This document shows positions 1 to 9,068 of a stretch of DNA of 35,052 nt, one piece after another. The notes below the pieces were generated by a model that made no database searches, was not told the origin of the DNA, and saw nothing but the letters and a program-made list of their open reading frames with translations. Position 1 is the first letter of the stretch. Every line of letters begins with the position of its first letter. This DNA comes from a virus. The position numbers and the translations under genes are program-made. Location: positions 1 through 35,052 of IMG/VR virus record IMGVR_UViG_3300010883_000173; one strand, given 5' to 3'.

Positions 1-1068
1 GAAACATTATCTTTTGAAGTAACACACAAGGGTACAACACAAAAAGTACCTGTAATTTTTGCGTCAGGTGAAAGATTTGCGCTTACAAGAAGAAAAAATC
101 CAATTCGCGACAAGAATAACGCACTGATCTTACCTATAATCTCAATAATGAGAAAAGATATTGACTTTTCGCCAAGTCAGGCAAATAAGGGTACAGCTAT
201 TGCTTTTAGAGAACAAGAAAGTTATATAGTCAGGTACAGACTTAATGAAAAAGATAGAAGATTTCAAAATATCATTAACAAGCAAAGCGCAAATAATCAA
301 AAAAATGTTTCCTCTACAAAGAATTTTGAAATAACTACTTCGCCTAGCAAACTAGCAAAACCTGGGACTGTATCGACAAGAAGAGGTTCTGCAAATATAA
401 AGCATGGAAACTCGCAGATCTCTTTGGGTGAAAATTTAAGTAAAAATATATTTGAAGTTTTTGAAATACCATATCCAGAATTTGTTGCTGTAACTTATGA
501 CGTTGTATTCTGGACTCAATATATGCAACAGTCTAACCAGATGATAGAAACACTTTTATTAAGCTTTGGTGGCCAGGGAGAAGAAATACCCTTAGTCACA
601 GATGGTGGGTATGAGCTTGTAGCATTTTTCGCTTCACCTTTTTCAAATAATTCTAATCTTGATGAATTTACTGAAAATGAAAGAATAATAAAGCATTCAT
701 TTGCAGTTACAATACCAGGATACATAATTAATCCAAAGCACCCAGGCATGCCCAAGCTAATAAGAAAATATGTATCTGCACCACAAATTAATTTTACTTA
801 CTACGAGGGTAACGCTCAGGTAATAGATTATCAGCCAGAAAGTAAATCTGATAAGGTGAAAAGACATGCATTAAATGACTTAACAAATTCAGATGAGAAC
901 AAGCTAAGAAGAGGCGAGTCGAGAGAAAAAATTGAGAGTGTTGTTGTTAATCCGTTTACTAAGGACACTAAGGTAGGGTTTTCAAGAGTGCGGCTTAGAA
1001 ATCAGCGTTCAGGCGAGACAGTAATATCATCAGAAATTATCAGGGAAATTGAAACCCAAAGTGAATAA
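1..1068 (+). CDS. Proximal tail sheath stabiliser / tail terminator, T4 gp15-like (5' partial)
   Basis: The reading frame is open from the first base of the window, so the gene begins upstream; the first internal ATG (148) is not its start. The order of recognisable blocks matches T4 gp15 as I remember it. A VPVIFASGERF stretch (T4: VPITYAS) comes first, then ALILPIISI. Next is an aromatic segment, PYPEFVAVTYDVVFWTQY, followed by a helix MIETLL (T4: IYELSIFTRYEDDMFQIVEQIL). Last is SFAVTIPGYIINP (T4: SLTFEVNGWMYPP). In T4 this protein caps the finished tail and joins it to the neck. Its position directly before the sheath and tube genes repeats the T4 order 15-18-19. The C-terminal 90 or so residues are charged and not recognisable. 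The family call is fairly secure; detailed function is by analogy. Confidence 0.72.
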   Translation, partial: ETLSFEVTHKGTTQKVPVIFASGERFALTRRKNPIRDKNNALILPIISIMRKDIDFSPSQANKGTAIAFREQESYIVRYRLNEKDRRFQNIINKQSANNQKNVSSTKNFEITTSPSKLAKPGTVSTRRGSANIKHGNSQISLGENLSKNIFEVFEIPYPEFVAVTYDVVFWTQYMQQSNQMIETLLLSFGGQGEEIPLVTDGGYELVAFFASPFSNNSNLDEFTENERIIKHSFAVTIPGYIINPKHPGMPKLIRKYVSAPQINFTYYEGNAQVIDYQPESKSDKVKRHALNDLTNSDENKLRRGESREKIESVVVNPFTKDTKVGFSRVRLRNQRSGETVISSEIIREIETQSE

Positions 1069-1126
1069 TTAAAATGATATTTAGAGTTTGACAATATACT
1101 TACTATAGAATTTTGAGGAGAAATCG

Positions 1127-4100
1127 ATGGCAGAACAGACATTCAGATCGCCTGGCTTTTTCGAAAGAGAAGTAGACTTAACGCAAAGAACAACTGAGAT
1201 CATCGGTGTTCCTGCAGGCGTGATCGGTACATCTTTGAAAGGACCTGCTTTCGTTCCAATAACTGTTGGAAGTTTTTTAGATTTTGAAGAGAAATTTGGA
1301 ACACTTGATCCTGACAGGTTCGGGCCTTACGCTGTTAATGAGTGGCTTAGGCATAGAACAGCACTAACTTTTATTCGTGTGCTCGGAGCCGGCGCCAATG
1401 AAACAACAACTGATATATCAGCTACAAGAACAAAAGGTACTGTTAAGAGTGCCGGATTTAAAATTAAAGGAACACAGATTGGCGCCAACGCCGGCGCGGG
1501 CCATGTTCAGTTTATTGTTGCAGGTCATGACATAAAGACAGGAGTTGAGACAAATGGTTATCCTATCTTTACAGATAACGATTCGACAAACTCAGCAACA
1601 TACGTCAACCTAGTCAGAGGGGTGATATTTACAGCGACTGGATCCAGAGTTCAGGTCATGAATAGTGATGCAAATTATTCAACTGGAAGATCAGCTACAC
1701 CAGACTTTGCAAAAATAAGTCAGTATGATGACTCTCGAGATCAGGGCGCGTTCAGGTTAATCCTCTCGTCTGCGATTGGAACAGATTTTGGAAACGATGA
1801 AGGTCATGCAGGAATTAGAATTCTTACAGCATCACTGGATCCATCAAGCATTCACTACGTTGGAAAAATTCTTAATACTAATCCTGAGAGATTTAATGAA
1901 GAGCAACACTTGCTCTACTTAGATATGCCTGTACAGAGCGAGGTAGCTAATGTTTCAAGACCGGTAACTGGTGGGACTGTAGTAACTGCATCAGTAGGAA
2001 TTGTGTCTGGTAGTGCTGCAACGACTAAGTCCGGCGGAGGAAAAGGAACAGCGTACAGTGAACTTTTTGGTTCTCTTAATACTCGATACAGACCCGCACA
2101 AACGACAAAATTCATATCACAACCTTTTGGTTCTAAAGAATATAATCTATTCCACTTTGAAACACTTGATGATGGTGCAAATGCAAGTGCAAAATACAAG
2201 ATTTCTATAGCAAATCTTAAAAGATCAATTGATCCAAAAGATCTGTACGGAACATTTACAGTGTTAATTAGAGCCTTTGCTGATTCTGATACAAATCTTA
2301 AAATACTAGAACAATACCCGCTTTGTACCCTGAACCCAAACGATGAAAGCTATATTGCAAATAAAATTGGAGATATGAAAGTAACGTTTAACTTTGATGC
2401 TGAAACAGAATCTGAGCGTAGACTTAATGTTTCTGGAAAGCGACAAAATAAATCAAAATTTGTAAGAGTAATTATGAACGGTGACGTCGATGATCAATTG
2501 ACGCCGGCTGAAGCAATGCCTTTTGGCTTCAGAGGACTACCTGTAATGAAAACATCAAATTCACTTACAGACAGGGCAAATTCTACAATCTCTGGCGTGG
2601 GCCACACGACAGCTGCCTCAACAGCGCTTAGGCTTACTGGTTGCAGAGGAGCCTTAACAACTGATGAAACACTTTTACACTTAACATCGTCAATTGTTCC
2701 GCCTGTTCCGCTGCGCTACAAGGCCACACGTGGTGCAGTTAGCAATACTTCATCTCCTTACTTTACTGGTTATCCGGGAACACTTGAATTGGCAGACTCA
2801 AGATTCTACTTTGGCGTACAGTTTGAATACTTACCCTTCTCCAGCAGCTTTACAAACGCAGCACTTCAGGCAAATGCAAGTGCTACTCCAAACCCGCTTA
2901 TTAAGTCACTTTCAAAATTTGCAGGCCTCGCACAGATGGACGCTCTTGTGACAGGAAGCGGCGCAGACAGGCTAAACAATAACAAGTTTACTTTAGCGAA
3001 AGTTGCATTTTCAAACGAACCTGCTTCTTCTACAACAACCCTAACATCAGCTATCACAACTGCAATGACAGGCGCGACATCTGACCACATGCGAGAAGCA
3101 GCTTACATTAGAAATGGATCACCTCGTGCACCAAGATACACAGTTGAAGATGGTGACAGAACTAGATTGACCTTTGGAAGTCTTATGTCAGCAAGATCAT
3201 CAGTTCAATTTAATAGATTTACAGAGTACCTTAAGTTTACAAATATGTTTTATGGTGGTTTCGACGGGCTAAATATTCTCGATAGGGATCAAAGTTTAAT
3301 GAATGACAAAGCGTCATCGCTTTCCGCAGGTGGAAAAGCCGCCGGCGGCACTGTTTCATATCAAAACTTACACACAGACTCAGCGCCAGGCACTGGTAAA
3401 CTTAATAATACAGTTGCATCATATAGAAAAGCAATTGATATTATGACTGATGAATTTTCAACAAGAGTAAATTTAGTAGTCATACCTGGTATAAGAGATG
3501 ATTTCGTTACAAATCATGCAATTACAAGAACAGAGGCATTCAGCAAAGCAATGTATGTTATGGATGTTCCTTCATATGATGATAATGAAACTAGGCTTTA
3601 CGAAGGTGATACAGAAAGACCAAGTGTTCGAAAGTCAGTAGAAAAGTTTGCAGGAAGAGCATTAAACAGTAATTACGCAGCAGCTTATTACCCAGATGTG
3701 ATTATAAAAGATGAAATCAACGGTGACGCTGTTCAAGTCCCATCGTCTGTTGTTGCACTCGGTGCGCTTGGACTTAATGACAAGCTTTCGTTTCCTTGGT
3801 TTGCACCAGCAGGATTTAGAAGAGGTGCACTATCATCAGTACTAAACACAACAATCAGATTGAATTCAGAAGATAGAAATATTTTATATGAAACAAGACT
3901 TAATCCTATAGCTAACTTTCCAAGTAGCGGAGGCTTCGTAATTTTTGGTCAAAAGACACTTCAAATTGCAAGATCAGCGCTCGATAGAGTCAATGTTAGA
4001 AGAATGCTCTTAGAAGTAAAAAGAATTGTTTCAGACGCAGCTTTAGATATCTTATTTGAACAAAACACACCTGCAACAAGAGCAAAATTCCTTGCAGCAG

Positions 4101-4297
4101 TCAAACCGAAACTCTCACTAATTCAGTCTCAGCAAGGGATTGATCAGTTTAACGTAATTATGGACTCAACAAATAATTCTCAAGAGGATATTGAAACAAA
4201 TAGACTAAATGGTAAAATTATTCTGGTTCCAACAAGAGCAGTCGAATTTATTGCAATGGACTTTATTATTACAAATGCAGGTGTTAGTTTTGAATAG
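1127..4297 (+). CDS. Contractile tail sheath protein, first copy (gp18-like, giant)
   Basis: A 1056-residue sheath subunit, much longer than T4 gp18 (659 aa). The N-terminus (FRSPGFFEREVDLTQR, then GVPAGVIGTSLKGPAFVPI) is the typical sheath linker and first domain. The middle carries YGGFDGLNILD. The last 200 residues hold the conserved sheath core: LNDKLSFPWFAPAGF, the helix QKTLQIARSALDRVNVRR, and the terminal strand ILVPTRAVEFIAMDF that in sheath proteins inserts into neighbouring subunits. AGGAG at 1116-1120 supports the ATG at 1127. The next gene is a full-length paralogue with both ends conserved, so the extra length lies in central surface domains. Sheath identity is firm; whether both copies enter the virion is not known. 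Confidence 0.93.
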   Translation: MAEQTFRSPGFFEREVDLTQRTTEIIGVPAGVIGTSLKGPAFVPITVGSFLDFEEKFGTLDPDRFGPYAVNEWLRHRTALTFIRVLGAGANETTTDISATRTKGTVKSAGFKIKGTQIGANAGAGHVQFIVAGHDIKTGVETNGYPIFTDNDSTNSATYVNLVRGVIFTATGSRVQVMNSDANYSTGRSATPDFAKISQYDDSRDQGAFRLILSSAIGTDFGNDEGHAGIRILTASLDPSSIHYVGKILNTNPERFNEEQHLLYLDMPVQSEVANVSRPVTGGTVVTASVGIVSGSAATTKSGGGKGTAYSELFGSLNTRYRPAQTTKFISQPFGSKEYNLFHFETLDDGANASAKYKISIANLKRSIDPKDLYGTFTVLIRAFADSDTNLKILEQYPLCTLNPNDESYIANKIGDMKVTFNFDAETESERRLNVSGKRQNKSKFVRVIMNGDVDDQLTPAEAMPFGFRGLPVMKTSNSLTDRANSTISGVGHTTAASTALRLTGCRGALTTDETLLHLTSSIVPPVPLRYKATRGAVSNTSSPYFTGYPGTLELADSRFYFGVQFEYLPFSSSFTNAALQANASATPNPLIKSLSKFAGLAQMDALVTGSGADRLNNNKFTLAKVAFSNEPASSTTTLTSAITTAMTGATSDHMREAAYIRNGSPRAPRYTVEDGDRTRLTFGSLMSARSSVQFNRFTEYLKFTNMFYGGFDGLNILDRDQSLMNDKASSLSAGGKAAGGTVSYQNLHTDSAPGTGKLNNTVASYRKAIDIMTDEFSTRVNLVVIPGIRDDFVTNHAITRTEAFSKAMYVMDVPSYDDNETRLYEGDTERPSVRKSVEKFAGRALNSNYAAAYYPDVIIKDEINGDAVQVPSSVVALGALGLNDKLSFPWFAPAGFRRGALSSVLNTTIRLNSEDRNILYETRLNPIANFPSSGGFVIFGQKTLQIARSALDRVNVRRMLLEVKRIVSDAALDILFEQNTPATRAKFLAAVKPKLSLIQSQQGIDQFNVIMDSTNNSQEDIETNRLNGKIILVPTRAVEFIAMDFIITNAGVSFE

Positions 4298-4328
4298 ATA
4301 TAACAAGCAATTTGAATGGAGATTATAA

Positions 4329-7300
4329 ATGGGTGAAATTACTTTTAGATCAGCTGGAGTAAGCACAAGAGAAATAGATCTTTCGCAGCCCACTTCTAGG
4401 GGTCCGACAGGTGTGCCAGCCGGTATTATTGGTACGTCTCAAAAAGGGCCGGCCTTTGTTCCTCTTACGTTCGGAAGCTCAGCAGATTTTGTGATGGCTT
4501 TCGGAGACGGCAGCGATGACAATCAGCAAGGCATCGGTTATGTCGCAGTAGAACAGTGGTTAGCAAACGCTGGGTCTTGTACTTACTTGAGAGTTCTTGG
4601 TGTAGGAGATGGCAAAAAAAGGTCGTCTTCTACTGGAAATGTGACAAACGCGGGTTTTGTTGTAGGGTCAAAAGAGATTCAGAACAGCGGGTTGGTGGGT
4701 GACAGTATTTATTCAAATGCCGGAGTGGGTTCAGTAGAGGGAAGAACATACTTTCTGGGCTGTTTCATGTCTGAGTCGAACGGTAACACGATATTCAGTG
4801 AGACTGGTATACAGAAGACTACAGCTGCAGTCCCAATTCTACGTGGCGTGCTTTTGGCACCCAGTGGAGTTGTTATACATATGGGAGCAAAAGATCAAAC
4901 AGCACCTTCAGCTACCTTAACAGCAAGAGCGACTAGCACAACTGGGATGGGAAGAAAAGGTCATATCACCGGATCTGTCGATCTTAAGGGTGGAAATCAG
5001 GAGTTTACTTTAGTACTTAACGGCCACAAAGGGTCGACAGACTATCCTAACTTAATTTCTGGATCATTTGATGTAGCTTCAGGACAATACATATCAAAAG
5101 TTTTCAACACGAAACCTTCAAGAATTGAAGAAGCAGGTCACTTACTTTACTCGCACTTCGATATTCATCCAAATTTGGCAATAACAACAGGATCGGGCGC
5201 CATACAGGCAGCACTCGGTTCTGAAGAATCCATTGGTTTCCTTCTTACATCATCAGTTGCAAGGGTAGGAAAGGGATCAGGAGCACTATCTGCAAACGTG
5301 CCTGTTTATGAATCTTTCGAAGATAGATTCACAACACCCAAAACGCCTTTTATAACATCACAAGGTTATGGTGCCACGCCTTATAATCTATTCAGATTGC
5401 ATTCAGTCGATGACGGGTCTTTTGCAGCCGGCAAATACAAGATATCAATAAAAAATCTTAAGAAGTCAATGTCAGACACAGACCAGTACGGAATATTTGA
5501 TCTTTATGTTAGAAATATAGAAGACTCAGACGATTCGCCTGCTATACTTAAGACATTTTCTGGTTTATCACTAGATCCAGGCTCTGACAGATATATTGCA
5601 AGAATAATCGGAGATCAGCATGTTAGATATGACTTTGATAGTAATGCAGAATCACAAAAACTCATAATTGACGGAACACACCCGGTTACAAATAACTTTA
5701 TTAGGGTTGAAATGTCTGAGGCTATGAAAAAGAAAGAAGTCCCTGAGGACGCCTTGCCTTTCGGCTTTAGAGGGCCCGATCATCTTGTGACATCAGGAAC
5801 ATTGCTATGTACTCATAACGACCGCATGGTAGTTACCGACCTTTTTAGGCGAATTCAGCCTCCCCCAATACCCTACAGAAGAAAGATAACGCTTGGAACG
5901 GGCACAAGCATAGATACTAAGAGCTATTTCTTCTGGGGTTTTAATACAGAAAGGTGGGAACAAATTGAAGATTCCAACGCTCCTGCACCTATCGCAGGAT
6001 CTGTATCAGTTAATCCTTCATCGCACGATCTAGGCATAGGTGGGTTTACTAAGTATTACCCAGTGCATAGAAAAGATGCAATAAACTTTGCTGTTGGCAA
6101 TAATCAAGGCGTGGCAGATACAGCGGGATCTACTTTAGACTGTGACTTGTTTCAAAAAAGTAGATTTACTCTTGAAAACATTAGAGTAAGAACAGGTTCT
6201 TTCTTAGAAAATAAAAACAAAGCACACTCAGACTACTGGGTGAGCGCATCTTACGTAAGAGACGGAAATATATCTGTTAATCACGAAAATAAAACAAGAG
6301 CACTTTCAGTTGACGACTTAGAAGTTAATGCTAATAGAAACTATATAAAGTTTACCATTCCTATGCAGGGAGGCTTTGACGGACTTGATATCTTTGATGT
6401 TGAAAAACAAAGAATGACAAACACTGCAGCAAAGAGAGAAATGGACGACGAAGTCTTGCAAGGTGGCATAGCAGGCTCAACAGTCTCAGCTTACAGAAAA
6501 GCAGTTGATATAATGGGAGACACGTCAGGCGTTGATATTAAGTTATTGGTATCTCCTGGTATGAGACATGCTTCAATAACAGACTATGCAATCAATGAAG
6601 TGGAGACAAGATTTGATGCAATGTACATCATGGATATTGAAGAGCGAGATGAGTTTAACACTGTTATTACATCATCACTCCAAACACCTCATGTTTCAAA
6701 CACAGTAACAGCATTTAGAAATAGAGGACTTGATTCTTCGTTCGCAGCTGTTTACTTTCCCGATGTAACTGTTAATCACCCAGCAACCCATACAGCAATG
6801 GACGTTCCTCCATCATGCGTCGTTCTTGGTGCATATGCACTTAATGACAAGTTAGGTCATCCATGGTTTGCGCCTGCTGGCTTTTCTAGAGGTTCAGTTT
6901 CTAATAACAGTAACGGTGCATACGAACAAGCCTCGGCAGGCCTTGAGTTAAATAGAGAAAATTTGGATGATTTGTACGACGCAGATATCAATCCAATAGT
7001 TGCATACCCAGGGCGCGCCCTGAGTGTCTGGGGTCAAAAGACACTGCTCGCAGGTGCATCAGCACTTGATAGAGTTAATGTTAGAAGGCTTTTAATAAAT
7101 GTGAGAAGACAGGTTAAAAATGTTGCAAATACACTACTTTTTGAACCAAATAGATCAGAAACATTAGAGAAATTTAACGCATTAGTAAACCCAATACTTC
7201 AAAATATTCAAGACTTACAAGGACTTGATAGATTCAAGGTAATTATTGATGCTTCTACAACATCTCAAGCAGATGTTGAGAACAATACTCTTCGTGGAAA

Positions 7301-7373
7301 GATATACTTACAACCCACAAGAACAGTTGAGTTCGTTTCGCTAGACTTTGTTGCATCAAATACTGGTGAGTAA
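4329..7373 (+). CDS. Contractile tail sheath protein, second copy (gp18-like paralogue)
   Basis: A 1014-residue second sheath gene begins 31 nt after the first, with GGAG at 4318-4321 before its ATG. The N-terminus (FRSAGVSTREIDLSQP, GVPAGIIGTSQKGPAFVPL) and C-terminus (LNDKLGHPWFAPAGF, QKTLLAGASALDRVNVRR, QPTRTVEFVSLDF) align closely with the first copy. Central blocks such as YRKAVDIMGD, GGFDGLDIFD, DALPFGFRG and YNLFRLHSVDDGSFAAGKYK also align. The stretches between them have diverged strongly. This is a tandem duplication with divergence, not a fragment: both ends and the core are intact. It may form a mixed or segmented sheath, or one copy may be specialised; the sequence does not decide. 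Confidence 0.92.
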   Translation: MGEITFRSAGVSTREIDLSQPTSRGPTGVPAGIIGTSQKGPAFVPLTFGSSADFVMAFGDGSDDNQQGIGYVAVEQWLANAGSCTYLRVLGVGDGKKRSSSTGNVTNAGFVVGSKEIQNSGLVGDSIYSNAGVGSVEGRTYFLGCFMSESNGNTIFSETGIQKTTAAVPILRGVLLAPSGVVIHMGAKDQTAPSATLTARATSTTGMGRKGHITGSVDLKGGNQEFTLVLNGHKGSTDYPNLISGSFDVASGQYISKVFNTKPSRIEEAGHLLYSHFDIHPNLAITTGSGAIQAALGSEESIGFLLTSSVARVGKGSGALSANVPVYESFEDRFTTPKTPFITSQGYGATPYNLFRLHSVDDGSFAAGKYKISIKNLKKSMSDTDQYGIFDLYVRNIEDSDDSPAILKTFSGLSLDPGSDRYIARIIGDQHVRYDFDSNAESQKLIIDGTHPVTNNFIRVEMSEAMKKKEVPEDALPFGFRGPDHLVTSGTLLCTHNDRMVVTDLFRRIQPPPIPYRRKITLGTGTSIDTKSYFFWGFNTERWEQIEDSNAPAPIAGSVSVNPSSHDLGIGGFTKYYPVHRKDAINFAVGNNQGVADTAGSTLDCDLFQKSRFTLENIRVRTGSFLENKNKAHSDYWVSASYVRDGNISVNHENKTRALSVDDLEVNANRNYIKFTIPMQGGFDGLDIFDVEKQRMTNTAAKREMDDEVLQGGIAGSTVSAYRKAVDIMGDTSGVDIKLLVSPGMRHASITDYAINEVETRFDAMYIMDIEERDEFNTVITSSLQTPHVSNTVTAFRNRGLDSSFAAVYFPDVTVNHPATHTAMDVPPSCVVLGAYALNDKLGHPWFAPAGFSRGSVSNNSNGAYEQASAGLELNRENLDDLYDADINPIVAYPGRALSVWGQKTLLAGASALDRVNVRRLLINVRRQVKNVANTLLFEPNRSETLEKFNALVNPILQNIQDLQGLDRFKVIIDASTTSQADVENNTLRGKIYLQPTRTVEFVSLDFVASNTGE

Positions 7374-7422
7374 ATTAAAAAACTAAATAAGAGATATATA
7401 TTTAGGACTAGGAGAATAACAA

Positions 7423-7911
7423 ATGGCCGAAACATTATCAGTTACAGACATGCTACCCAACAAGTTTGAGCCCAAAAGAAATTATCGATGGGTTCTTGCT
7501 ATAGAGGGGATTGATTCGTTTTTGATTACAAAGACTTCAAGACCTACAATAACCCTTTCTGATAAGAAAATTGAGTTTATAAACAGTTATCGAATGGTAG
7601 CTGGTAAGCTTAGTTTTGGAGACATGTCGGTAACACTTCACGATCCTATAGCACCGTCAGGTGCCCAGCAAGTCATGGAATGGATAAGAACACACTACGA
7701 GTCTGTCTCAGGAAGAGCAGGCTATGCAGACTTCTATAAGCGTGACATTCAAATTAAACTACTTGATCCGATTGGAACAGTTGTTGAATTATGGGATGTA
7801 AAAGGTGCAATGATATCAAATGCAACCTTTGGCACACTCGACTATACAGGAGACGAAACAATGGTGGTTGATTTGACACTCAAGTTTGACAACTGCGTGT
7901 TGCAATTCTAA
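7423..7911 (+). CDS. Tail tube protein (gp19-like)
   Basis: At 162 residues this is almost exactly the length of T4 gp19 (163 aa). The sequence has the tube-protein pattern: a short N-terminal arm ending in NKFEPKRNYRWVLAIEGID, alternating beta strands (KLSFGDMSVTLHDPI), one helix (GAQQVMEWIRTHYESVSGRAGYADFYKRD), and closing strands (VELWDVKGAMISNATFGTLDY, then VVDLTLKFDNCVL). It forms the hexameric rings of the inner tail tube inside the sheath encoded just upstream. AGGAG at 7409-7413 precedes the ATG. A strong terminator follows, which would allow this highly needed protein to be made in excess over the downstream assembly factors. Confidence 0.92.
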   Translation: MAETLSVTDMLPNKFEPKRNYRWVLAIEGIDSFLITKTSRPTITLSDKKIEFINSYRMVAGKLSFGDMSVTLHDPIAPSGAQQVMEWIRTHYESVSGRAGYADFYKRDIQIKLLDPIGTVVELWDVKGAMISNATFGTLDYTGDETMVVDLTLKFDNCVLQF

Positions 7912-7925
7912 ACTTTACTGTTTAC

Positions 7926-7935
7926 TATTTATCTA
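7926..7935 (+). promoter_or_regulatory. TATTTATCTA leader motif, first copy
   Basis: The 10-mer TATTTATCTA lies between the tail tube stop and the terminator stem. The identical 10-mer recurs at 30442-30451 before the Dps-like gene, and a 9/10 match lies at 9043-9052 before the tape measure gene. It could be a phage-specific promoter element. Here the motif precedes the terminator, so a start at it would be terminated at once unless read-through occurs. Function is inference. Confidence 0.25.
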
Positions 7936-7969
7936 AGCGTTCATAGAATACTATGAACGCTTATTTTTT
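7935..7969 (+). terminator. Rho-independent terminator after the tail tube gene
   Basis: A perfect 12-bp stem (AAGCGTTCATAG with CTATGAACGCTT) closes an AATA loop and is followed by ATTTTTT. It sits between the tube stop codon and the next gene's ribosome site (GGAG at 7972-7975). It probably reduces transcription of the chaperone and tape measure genes relative to sheath and tube. Confidence 0.9.
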
Positions 7970-7980
7970 ATGGAGTAAAA

Positions 7981-8811
7981 ATGTCAAAATCTGAACTATT
8001 CGGTAGTATGCCTGAAGGGCTGCCCAAAAATGATATAATGAAAAACGACTTTGGGTGGGAAATACCTGTTGAGACTATTCCTCTTCCGTCAAAAGGTGTG
8101 ATATACTCACCAGAAAGTAGATTATACAATACAGAAACTATTGCTATAAAAGCAATGACAGCCCATGAAGAAGATATTTTATCATCGCAGGCTTATATAA
8201 AAGAAGGAACAGTTATCACTGAGCTTATTAAGTCATGCATCACAGACAAAACGATTAGCCCAGAAGAAATGATCAACGGAGATCGTGTTGCGATTATGAT
8301 TGGAATTAGAGTTACTGGCTACGGTCCTGAATATAAAGCTAGCGCAACATGTGAATCTTGCGGCGAGGCAAATAACATAGTAGCTAATCTAGCTGAATTA
8401 CCAATAAAAAGACTAACAATAAGCCCGACTGAAGAAGGTAAAAATGAATTTTCTTTCAAGTTACCTGTAACAAAAAAGACAGTCACATTTAAGTTTCTAA
8501 CAAACAAAGACGAGCAAGATAGGGTAGCAACTTCTAAAAATAGATCAAGACTTCTAAACTCAAAAACTGAAAATAATGTTACGTCATTTTTGTCACACTC
8601 GATATTATCAATCGACGGCAAGACAGACAAAGTGAAGATACAACATTTTGTTCAAAATATGCCTGCATATGACTCTAAGTCGCTAAGACAGTTTATCTCA
8701 GAGCACGAGCCAGGGATGGATATGCGATGGGCCTTTGATTGCAAAAATTGTTCATCTGAAAACGACTCAGCGCTACCGATTACGGCAGAATTTTTTTGGC
8801 CCAACAAATAA
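7981..8811 (+). CDS. gp26-like baseplate hub / tape-measure chaperone protein with zinc ribbon
   Basis: A 276-residue protein of the T4 gp26-type baseplate family. It has a proline-rich entry motif (VETIPLPSKGVIYSPES), an acidic helical segment (MTAHEEDILSSQAYIKEGTVITELIKSCI), GDRVAIMIGIRVTGYG, and two CxxC pairs at C124/C127 and C254/C257. The four cysteines probably bind one zinc. In T4 such proteins assist assembly of the central hub and tape measure. The gene lies between tail tube and tape measure, the position held by gpG and gpGT in lambda. Its last codons read GAA TTT TTT TGG and the next frame continues directly into the following gene, so part of the product may be a frameshifted fusion. 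Start is ATG with GGAG nine nt upstream. Confidence 0.78.
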   Translation: MSKSELFGSMPEGLPKNDIMKNDFGWEIPVETIPLPSKGVIYSPESRLYNTETIAIKAMTAHEEDILSSQAYIKEGTVITELIKSCITDKTISPEEMINGDRVAIMIGIRVTGYGPEYKASATCESCGEANNIVANLAELPIKRLTISPTEEGKNEFSFKLPVTKKTVTFKFLTNKDEQDRVATSKNRSRLLNSKTENNVTSFLSHSILSIDGKTDKVKIQHFVQNMPAYDSKSLRQFISEHEPGMDMRWAFDCKNCSSENDSALPITAEFFWPNK

Positions 8812-9040
8812 CTGGAGGGAAAGCTTCTTAGAAGAATGCTTTGTCCTACAGATGCACATGAACATGGGATATTCAGATGTGCGAAGATTACCAACCAGGT
8901 ACCGCGCTTGGTTTATTAAAAGATTGTCAGACTATTTCGAAAAGAAGAATGATAGCTCTGGCAATATGCCTCAAGCAGACTCATCGGATACTAAATCTTT
9001 ATCAGACTATCAGGAAATGTTAGATAAAAAATTTAAGTGA
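8735..9040 (+). CDS. Small tail assembly protein, probably made as a frameshift extension of the gp26-like protein
   Basis: This frame has no ATG before 8852. The only earlier start is a TTG at 8735, lying 77 nt inside the preceding gene without a good ribosome site. Starting at 8852 would remove the best-looking part (NNWRESFLEECFVLQMH). The frame is entered from the gp26-like gene by a +1 or -2 shift at the seven-T run 8791-8797, giving a fusion of about 352 residues: 272 from the first frame and 80 from this one. The visible protein is helical and charged (YSDVRRLPTRYRAWFIKRLSDYFEKKN). Small proteins of this look follow gp26-like genes in other T4-type phages as I recall. A tape-measure chaperone role like lambda gpT is inferred from position. 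Confidence 0.6.
   Translation: MIAKIVHLKTTQRYRLRQNFFGPTNNWRESFLEECFVLQMHMNMGYSDVRRLPTRYRAWFIKRLSDYFEKKNDSSGNMPQADSSDTKSLSDYQEMLDKKFK
8789..8797 (+). other. Candidate programmed frameshift site (T7 run)
   Basis: AATTTTTTT occurs 12 nt before the zero-frame stop (8809-8811). In the zero frame it reads GAA TTT TTT TGG; a +1 or -2 slip leads to GGC CCA ACA AAT AAC TGG and the open downstream frame. A purine-rich GGAGGG (8814-8819) and a hairpin (8821-8841, nine pairs with one bulge) lie downstream. The hairpin is further away than in typical stimulatory elements. Confidence 0.5.
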
Positions 9041-9042
9041 CA

Positions 9043-9052
9043 TATTTATTTA
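9043..9052 (+). promoter_or_regulatory. TATTTATTTA leader motif before the tape measure gene
   Basis: A 9/10 match to the TATTTATCTA motif found at 7926 and 30442. It lies in the 28-nt gap before the tape measure TTG, just upstream of TAGGAG. On the minus strand, 9054-9047 reads TATAAATA, the T4 late promoter consensus; an antisense promoter is possible but the AT-rich context makes chance likely. Confidence 0.22.
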
Positions 9053-9068
9053 TAACTAGGAGCATAGT

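Noticed and set aside
1088-1109. TTGACA (1088-1093) followed by TATAGA (1104-1109) before the first sheath gene as a sigma70 promoter.
   Set aside because: The spacer is only 10 nt, and nothing like a -10 lies at 16-18 nt.
8836-8919. A 27-codon ORF from ATG 8836 behind the GGAGGG at 8814.
   Set aside because: It overlaps the better-supported downstream frame, the spacing to GGAGGG is too long, and the peptide looks non-coding.
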